Positions 5,475 through 11,203 of a stretch of DNA of 11,203 nt are shown piece after piece; position 1 is the first letter of the stretch, and every line of letters begins with the position of its first letter. The notes beneath the pieces are model-generated. The model was not told where the DNA came from, searched no databases, and was given only the letters and a program-made list of their open reading frames with translations. This DNA comes from Acidobacteriota bacterium. GTDB lineage: Bacteria > Acidobacteriota > Terriglobia > Terriglobales > Acidobacteriaceae. The DNA lies in NCBI GenBank assembly GCA_019510535.1, contig JAEKKE010000185.1:1-11203 (forward strand), read 5' to 3'. The translations under genes were made by a program, and so were the position numbers.

Positions 5475-7637
5475 ATGCAACGGAGAACGGGCGCATGCAC
5501 TTCATGGCTGATGACGGCACTGGGTGCTCTGCCTCTGGCGATGGTGGCGGTGACGGGTTGCGGAGTGAAGCAGGCAGCGCCGACGACCAAATACAACAAT
5601 CCAGCCACGCTGCAGGGGCAGGTCTTTGCAGGACGCAACTACATGGCCGGGGCGACGGTAAAGATCTATGAGACACAGTCGAACGGCGTCGCCGGCAATG
5701 GCTACTACACCGGAACGGCAAAGCTGCTGCAGACACTGACCGCGAATACCACCGGCGGATGGAGCACGTCGAGCCTGAGCTGTTCGAGCCCGGACCAGAT
5801 CTATGTAACGACCGAGGGTGGCACCCCGTATCCTTCAGGGCTGAACTACACGACGCTGTCGAACAATCCGAATTCGCTGATGATGACGGCGATCGGTGAC
5901 TGTTCCCTGCTGAGCGCTGCGACCAGCTCCAACAATGTGACCTCCATCGTCACGAATGAGGCATCGACCGTGGCTGCGGTGTGGGCGCTGCGCAACTTCA
6001 TCAGTCTGAATGGAACGACGGTGAATGTAGCCAGTGCTTCCACCAACTATGCAGGCGCCAATGGCGCGGGTGTGGTGGGAAGCTACGCAGGACTGGCGCA
6101 TGCCTTTCTGAACGCGAACAATCTCTCGCCCTACAAGATCGGTAACTTTGTGCAGTACACCAATGGCAGCGCTGACGGCACGGGCGGCGGACTGGTGCCG
6201 GTGCAGGAGCTGAACTCACTGGCCTATGCGCAGTACCTCTGCACGATTGGTGGGAACGGAACCAAGGCGGACGATTTCAGTTATTGCAGCAAGCTGTATC
6301 AGCTTGCGACGCCCCCGGGAGGAACGGCGCCGACTAACTCGCTGGCGGCGATGCTCAACATTGCGCGGTATCCGGCGAACAATGCCCAGGCGATTCTGGA
6401 CTTTACGCTGACACCGATTCCCGCGTCGGGGCAGACAGGCTCACAGCAGATCAATGCCGGCGTCTATGTGCCCGCTTTGACAGGCTTCGGGACGGCGGGG
6501 TCAGGTGGTGCGACCGACTGGAGCGTCGCGATCTATTACCTGGCGGGCTATGGCGCGACATCGAGTGGGCAGGGATCGACGTATCCGCTGTTTGTCACGA
6601 TTGACGCCAATGACAATGTGTACTTCTCAAACCCGAATGCGTCGACCAGCACCGCCGGCAACGTGATTGCGCTGAACAGCGCGGGACAGAGTCTGTGGAC
6701 CTCAGCGACGGATACGAAGAACCTGTCGATTCCTCGTGGAATCGCCGCGGATGCCGCCGGGCATATCTGGATTGCGAATGGAGGCACAACTGCGAGCTCT
6801 GCGTTTGTGCAGGAGATGGACGCGACGACGGGTAACCTGCTGCAGCGGTACACCTCGTCTTCCACATCGCTTTATGGTGTTGCTGTCGATTCGCTCGGTA
6901 ACGTCTGGTACGGCGCGAGCACAACCACCGGACAGAATCTGCATGAGCTTGCGGTAAAGGGATCGCAGTATACGGAGGCCACATTTGCCGTGATGCCATC
7001 CTCTGCGGCGACGGCGCCCTACCAGATTCGGCCGGATGGGAATAACAATATCTGGGTTGCGGGTAACGGTTCTTCCACGACGCAGGCGATCTACTTCCCG
7101 AACACTGGAACGGCGGCCTCGCCGACTTATACCGCGGGGCTGAAGTTTGCGACGACGTCCGGCAGCGGAGCATACGGTATTGCGGCCGATGCGAGCGGCA
7201 ATGCCTATATAGTTCCGAATACCACGACCGGGGGTTTTTATAAGACTACGGTCACTGGAAGCGGATCTTCGGCGACCCTTGCCGCGAGCAAAGTGACGAC
7301 GAATCCGGCTGCGAACTCGCGTTTCCTGGATGTCGATGGCTCCGGGAATCTTTGGTTTCTGGACAACACGACGGGAACCTTCCTGTATCAGTACAACCCT
7401 TCCAGTGCGACGATGGCCTCGTTCTATCCCTGCTATAACGCTGGGACAATGACGAGCACGGTGCAGACATGCTCCACCGGCATGAGCACTAAGCAGGACC
7501 TTGCGATCGATTCGACTGGTTCGGTCTGGGTAGCGAGCTATGGCAACTCTGGCGGCGGCCGCATGGTGCAGATCATCGGTCTGGCATCGCCGACGGTGCC
7601 GCTACGGGCGGCCGGAAAGCCGGGTGTGATGCCATGA
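5475..7637 (+). CDS. Lipoprotein with a seven-repeat NHL/Vgb-like beta-propeller
   Basis: This is a 720-residue protein. Residues 1-28 are a lipoprotein signal peptide: basic MQRR, a hydrophobic stretch, and lipobox VTGC with the lipidated Cys29. Residues 44 to about 120 (ATLQGQVFAGRNYMAGATV) resemble a carboxypeptidase-regulatory-type beta-sandwich. A Ser/Thr/Asn-rich middle region follows that I do not recognise. The C-terminal half has seven copies of a motif close to I/V-x-x-D-x-x-G-N-x-W/Y-I/V, at about 374 (VTIDANDNVYFSN), 423 (IAADAAGHIWIAN), 469 (VAVDSLGNVWYGA), 518 (IRPDGNNNIWVAG), 569 (IAADASGNAYIVP), 618 (LDVDGSGNLWFLD) and 676 (LAIDSTGSVWVAS). The 46-58-residue spacing fits one blade each. 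Such propellers bind ligands or proteins; some (Vgb) are lyases, but no catalytic residue can be assigned. The stop lies in frame with the extended start of the receptor gene (ATGA at 7634-7637), so the two are probably translated from one message. Confidence 0.75.
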   Translation: MQRRTGACTSWLMTALGALPLAMVAVTGCGVKQAAPTTKYNNPATLQGQVFAGRNYMAGATVKIYETQSNGVAGNGYYTGTAKLLQTLTANTTGGWSTSSLSCSSPDQIYVTTEGGTPYPSGLNYTTLSNNPNSLMMTAIGDCSLLSAATSSNNVTSIVTNEASTVAAVWALRNFISLNGTTVNVASASTNYAGANGAGVVGSYAGLAHAFLNANNLSPYKIGNFVQYTNGSADGTGGGLVPVQELNSLAYAQYLCTIGGNGTKADDFSYCSKLYQLATPPGGTAPTNSLAAMLNIARYPANNAQAILDFTLTPIPASGQTGSQQINAGVYVPALTGFGTAGSGGATDWSVAIYYLAGYGATSSGQGSTYPLFVTIDANDNVYFSNPNASTSTAGNVIALNSAGQSLWTSATDTKNLSIPRGIAADAAGHIWIANGGTTASSAFVQEMDATTGNLLQRYTSSSTSLYGVAVDSLGNVWYGASTTTGQNLHELAVKGSQYTEATFAVMPSSAATAPYQIRPDGNNNIWVAGNGSSTTQAIYFPNTGTAASPTYTAGLKFATTSGSGAYGIAADASGNAYIVPNTTTGGFYKTTVTGSGSSATLAASKVTTNPAANSRFLDVDGSGNLWFLDNTTGTFLYQYNPSSATMASFYPCYNAGTMTSTVQTCSTGMSTKQDLAIDSTGSVWVASYGNSGGGRMVQIIGLASPTVPLRAAGKPGVMP

Positions 7638-7717
7638 CGAACACACTCGATCGAAACAGGATGCAAGGGCGTGGGGATTCATCGGACTGCGTCGTGAAGG
7701 AACTCAGGCAATCTTCG

Positions 7718-7722
7718 AAGGA
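7718..7722 (+). promoter_or_regulatory. Ribosome binding site of the TonB-dependent receptor
   Basis: AAGGA lies ten bases before the ATG at 7733. This start puts the basic MRSR directly before the hydrophobic signal peptide, which supports it over the upstream ATG at 7634. Confidence 0.6.
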
Positions 7723-7732
7723 TAAAAAGTTC

Positions 7733-10700
7733 ATGCGATCCAGGATCTTTGTTTGCTGGGCGGTGTTGCTCCTGTTACTCGGCGCCGGCCGCGCTTTTGG
7801 TCAGTTCGAGACAGCTTCGATCGTAGGGCGTGTCACCGATCCCTCCGGCGCTGTCATCGTGGGGGCGACCGTAACCGCGACGGAGCTTGAGACCGGTATT
7901 TCGATTCAGCGTAAGACCGACAAGGCCGGCCAGTATGTGATTCCCGCGCTGCATCCCGGTGAGTACCGTGTGGTTGCCAGCATCTCCGGTTTCAACGATG
8001 CGGTTGCGGAAGGCGTGCACCTGCAGGTTGGCACCAATCAGAACGTCGACTTGAAGATGGCGGTTGGAGCTGCCGAGTCAGTCACGGTCGACGCCGATGA
8101 GATGGTGCTGGAAAAAGAGACAAGCCAGAAGCAGCAGGTTATTTCAAGCGAAAATATCGACTCCTTCCCGCTGCAGAACATGAACTACAGCGATCTGCTG
8201 ACCCTTTCGACCGGCGTGACGCAGGATTCCGCCGGACAGGATCTGGGAACATCGAGCACTGCCCGTGAGGGTTCGTACAACATCAATGGCATGCGATCGA
8301 CGTACAACAATTTTCTGCTGGACGGCATGGACAACAACGCCCACGGCCTGTCGAACCAGGGCTTTTCAAATCAGGTCATCAACCCACCGCAGTACAGCAT
8401 TGACCAGTTCTCGGTCGTGACTACGCTGCCGGCGGCTGAGTATGGCCGCTCAGCGGGTGGAACCATCAACGTTGCCTTCAAGCACGGAACCAACCGCCTG
8501 CACGGCAACCTGTATGACTCGCTGCGCAATACGGTTATGAACGCGAACGGCTACTTCAAAGCAGCCAGCAATGCAGGCTCGGCGAGCCGTACGACGATTA
8601 TCCGGAACCAGTTCGGCGGCAGCCTGGGTGGGCCGTTCCTGAAAGACAAGTTCTTCTTCTTCGTCGATTACGAAGGCCTGCGGCAGGTACGACAGGTGGT
8701 GAACCAGTCGAACATCTTCAAGATGAGCGATCACCAGCTGATTGCGTCTCCGAATGCGACGGCGAACACCACGACGGTACTGAATCCCTTCACGGGCGAT
8801 ACATACGCGGCGGACCGTCCGCTGCCGCGCGGCGTGCTTTCTCCTATCGCGTTGTCGATTTTGGATGCCTTCCCGCTGCCGAATAACAATGGCGCTGGAA
8901 CTACCTCCATCTCGAGCAACTGGTCGGTGTTGCAGCGCTTCGTCAACAGTTATGACAAGGAAGATGCTCGTCTCGATGTGCAATGGAATCCGCGGACGTC
9001 ATCGTTTGTACGTGTCAGCCAGTCGAAAGAGCATGATCTCGATGGCCCTGTATTGCCTGCGCCGTTGAGTGGAGGCAATGGGTACTTCCGCACGATCAAC
9101 CAGCAGGCTGCTTTGGGCCTCACGCGGCAGATCGGAGCGTCGCAGCTTATTGAGGCCCGCCTGGGAGCTTCGTTCACCAAGGGTGGCAAGAATCCTTACA
9201 CGTTGGGCGATCCCCGGACCTTCGGGATCAAAGGTGTTCCCACGGACCCGCGCGTATGGGGTGGCCTGGTCTACCAGGGGTTGAATGGCTATAGCGGTAT
9301 CGGTCGGCAGACGACTAACCCGCAGTGGCAATATCCGTTCTTTCTCAACCCTAAGATCAGCTACTCGTGGCTGATGGGTAAACATAACCTGAAGTCCGGA
9401 TATGAGTTCGGCTACCTGCGCCAGACGGTGCAGGATGTGAACCCGATCTACGGTGACATGGAGTATCAGAGCTCGTTCACGGGATATACCATCAGCGACT
9501 TCCTCTTCGGTGTTCCAAATGAAATCGATCTGACCACCTATTTCGTCGCTCATATCCGCCAAGGCGGGCACTCCGTCTTCCTGCAGGATGACTGGAAGGT
9601 GCTGCCGAAGCTGACGCTGAACGTTGGCGTGCGCTATGAGTACACGTCTCATTTTTATGAGAAAGATAGCCGGATGACGAACTTCGATCCGGTCAATACG
9701 CCGATTACGGGACAGATGTTGCAGGCGCGTGCTAACGGGTCGGTGTATCAGAAGCAGTTGATCGATCCGGATATGAACGACTTTATGCCGCGCTTCGGTT
9801 TTGCTGCATCGCCGACGCGCCGCCTGGTCGTTCATGGTGGTTATGGCATCGGTTATATGCACTACACGCGTTCAGGCGAGGCGGACAATCTTGCGGTGAA
9901 CGGACCGCAGGTGAATGCAGCGGTCTATAACCAGGTGCCGAAATACTTCAAGACCGCCAATGTAAAGGCATCGCCCACATTCTTCACGCTGGACCAGGGC
10001 TTCCCGACAGGGATGGCGTCGCCGGCCAACTTCAACCTGTATACGTCGATGGTGAAGTGGGTTCCGCGCAGCTATCGCGATCCCTATGTGCAGAGCTGGT
10101 ACCTGGGCTTTCAGATGGGATTCGGGAAGAATCGTCTGGTCGACATCGCTTATGTCGGCAATCGCGCCGCGAAGCTGCAGGAGATCGGCATCTACAATCA
10201 GCGGCGGCCTGAGCTGGGAACGGATCCGATCTCCGGCTACTTCCAACGGCCCTATGCCAACATCGGCGATGTGGCGCAGACCTTCAACGGCGGTTACAGC
10301 AAGTACCACGGTTTGCAGGCGCGCTTCGAGCAGAGAAACTTCTACGGCCTATGGTTGCTGAATGCGTTTACGTGGTCTCGTGATTTCGGCAACGTGGGCG
10401 ATTCGCTGACGGCCTCGCGCGGGTTCTCGGGAAGTCCGCAGGATTACTACGCTCCCTCGCACAATGACTATGGTCCGCTGCAGTATGACCTTCCGATCAT
10501 CAATGCGACGGCGATGATCTGGCGAGTGCCTGTAGGAAAGGGCAAGATGCTGCTGCGTCATGCGGGGCCTGCGATGGATGCGCTAGTCGGAGGATGGCAG
10601 ATTACCGCATACAACCAGTACCGCTCCGGACCGGCATTGACGCCTAACTTCACGCCGAGTGGAGGCCAGCTTCTTTCCAATAACGGATACGTGCAGTACC

Positions 10701-11164
10701 GTCCGTTCCTGGCAGCGGGTGTGACCAAGGAACAGGCGCGGGAACGGTTGCATGTTCCGGGGCATCCGGAGGAGGCGTTCTGCAATACGGTGTATTCGAA
10801 CCCGGCGCAGGCGGCTTACAACGGATGCACGCTGATGTTTGCAACGACGAATCCCAACCCTGTGGCAACGCCTTCCTCCAACAGCGCTAACTGGTCCGGC
10901 ACCAGCGCCGATCCTCGCGGCAATGTGCCGAACGGATTCCTTCGTGGCGACTGGTTCGATCAGCTTGATGCGGGCGTGAACAAGACCTTCCAGTTGCCAT
11001 GGGAGAAGACACGGCTGGAATTCCGTGGCCAGTTCTATAACGTGCTGAACAAGACGAACTTCACGCCGCCGGGCATGAGCTGCTGCTCGACCTCGTTCGG
11101 ACGCATCACCAGTACCTACGGTCCGGGACGCATCGGCCAGGTGCAGGCACGCCTGATCTTCTAG
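7733..11164 (+). CDS. Oar-like TonB-dependent outer-membrane receptor with N-terminal carboxypeptidase-regulatory domain
   Basis: This 1143-residue outer-membrane protein has the usual length for the Acidobacteriota members of the family. Residues 1-23 are a signal peptide (MRSR, hydrophobic LLLLLGAG, cleavage likely after AFG). Residues 26 to about 105 are a CarboxypepD_reg beta-sandwich with the typical SIVGRVTDPSGAVIVGATV opening and a GEYRVVAS strand. The plug covers about 136-250: VISSENIDSFPLQNMNYSDL, then NINGMRSTYNNFLLDGMDNN, and EYGRSAGGTINVAFKHGTN from 236. The rest is the beta-barrel, with family landmarks FLQDDWKVLPKLTLNVGVRY and EFRGQFYNVLNKTNFTPPG, ending in ARLIF with a C-terminal aromatic as expected for outer-membrane assembly. 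I see no clear TonB box. The ligand is unknown; relatives are often thought to take up large carbohydrates or to move proteins. An upstream in-frame ATG at 7634 overlaps the previous stop and would add 33 residues. Confidence 0.88.
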   Translation: MRSRIFVCWAVLLLLLGAGRAFGQFETASIVGRVTDPSGAVIVGATVTATELETGISIQRKTDKAGQYVIPALHPGEYRVVASISGFNDAVAEGVHLQVGTNQNVDLKMAVGAAESVTVDADEMVLEKETSQKQQVISSENIDSFPLQNMNYSDLLTLSTGVTQDSAGQDLGTSSTAREGSYNINGMRSTYNNFLLDGMDNNAHGLSNQGFSNQVINPPQYSIDQFSVVTTLPAAEYGRSAGGTINVAFKHGTNRLHGNLYDSLRNTVMNANGYFKAASNAGSASRTTIIRNQFGGSLGGPFLKDKFFFFVDYEGLRQVRQVVNQSNIFKMSDHQLIASPNATANTTTVLNPFTGDTYAADRPLPRGVLSPIALSILDAFPLPNNNGAGTTSISSNWSVLQRFVNSYDKEDARLDVQWNPRTSSFVRVSQSKEHDLDGPVLPAPLSGGNGYFRTINQQAALGLTRQIGASQLIEARLGASFTKGGKNPYTLGDPRTFGIKGVPTDPRVWGGLVYQGLNGYSGIGRQTTNPQWQYPFFLNPKISYSWLMGKHNLKSGYEFGYLRQTVQDVNPIYGDMEYQSSFTGYTISDFLFGVPNEIDLTTYFVAHIRQGGHSVFLQDDWKVLPKLTLNVGVRYEYTSHFYEKDSRMTNFDPVNTPITGQMLQARANGSVYQKQLIDPDMNDFMPRFGFAASPTRRLVVHGGYGIGYMHYTRSGEADNLAVNGPQVNAAVYNQVPKYFKTANVKASPTFFTLDQGFPTGMASPANFNLYTSMVKWVPRSYRDPYVQSWYLGFQMGFGKNRLVDIAYVGNRAAKLQEIGIYNQRRPELGTDPISGYFQRPYANIGDVAQTFNGGYSKYHGLQARFEQRNFYGLWLLNAFTWSRDFGNVGDSLTASRGFSGSPQDYYAPSHNDYGPLQYDLPIINATAMIWRVPVGKGKMLLRHAGPAMDALVGGWQITAYNQYRSGPALTPNFTPSGGQLLSNNGYVQYRPFLAAGVTKEQARERLHVPGHPEEAFCNTVYSNPAQAAYNGCTLMFATTNPNPVATPSSNSANWSGTSADPRGNVPNGFLRGDWFDQLDAGVNKTFQLPWEKTRLEFRGQFYNVLNKTNFTPPGMSCCSTSFGRITSTYGPGRIGQVQARLIF

Positions 11165-11194
11165 CAGGCAACGGTGGCCCGGGCAAGGACAATA

Positions 11195-11200
11195 AGAGGA
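11195..11200 (+). promoter_or_regulatory. Ribosome binding site of a gene just past the window
   Basis: AGAGGA lies 31 bases after the receptor stop and 3 bases before the window edge. It is a near-consensus Shine-Dalgarno sequence in an A-rich context, so another co-directional gene probably starts within about ten bases of the right edge. No terminator-like hairpin with a T-run separates it from the receptor gene. Confidence 0.5.
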
Positions 11201-11203
11201 AAG

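Noticed and set aside
4426..5736. Open frame on the minus strand (436 codons) across the LTD gene and the start of the lipoprotein gene
   Set aside because: It is an Arg-rich translation with no motif. It spans two clearly real genes on the other strand, including their intergenic gap.

Overview
The window looks like chromosomal DNA of an Acidobacteriota bacterium, probably of the Terriglobia (the Granulicella/Terriglobus/Edaphobacter type). This is an inference from GC-rich coding sequence and from gene families typical of that group: a very long TonB-dependent receptor with an N-terminal carboxypeptidase-regulatory domain, a lamin-tail/Ig-like secreted protein with an internal membrane segment, a beta-propeller lipoprotein, a membrane-bound regulator with a winged-helix-like N-terminus, and intergenic DNA full of short GC-rich hairpins. 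No database search was possible.

Layout. Positions 1-143 hold the last 46 codons of an unidentified + strand gene. A repeat-rich convergent spacer (144-381) separates it from a minus-strand sugar-acid-type MFS transporter (382-1666). That transporter appears broken: about 19 residues are missing near the expected tenth/eleventh helix, and the reading frame changes at the same point. A divergent spacer (1667-1891) leads to a + strand single-pass membrane regulator (1892-3244). A 530-base non-coding stretch (3245-3774) follows. It carries at least seven hairpins, including a long terminator-like inverted repeat and a 19-bp dyad just ahead of the next genes.

From 3775 to 11164 three envelope genes run in the same direction with small gaps, so they are probably one operon. 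They encode a secreted LTD/Ig-like protein with an internal transmembrane/lipobox segment, a lipoprotein with seven NHL/Vgb-like propeller repeats, and a 1143-residue Oar-like TonB-dependent receptor. A strong ribosome binding site at the very end of the window suggests that the operon continues.

Working model (inference). The membrane regulator senses an envelope signal and controls the downstream cassette. The LTD protein and the propeller lipoprotein act at the cell surface or in the periplasm, and the receptor imports or exports a ligand across the outer membrane. The layout recalls SusCD-like systems, but no SusD homologue is visible and the substrate is unknown.
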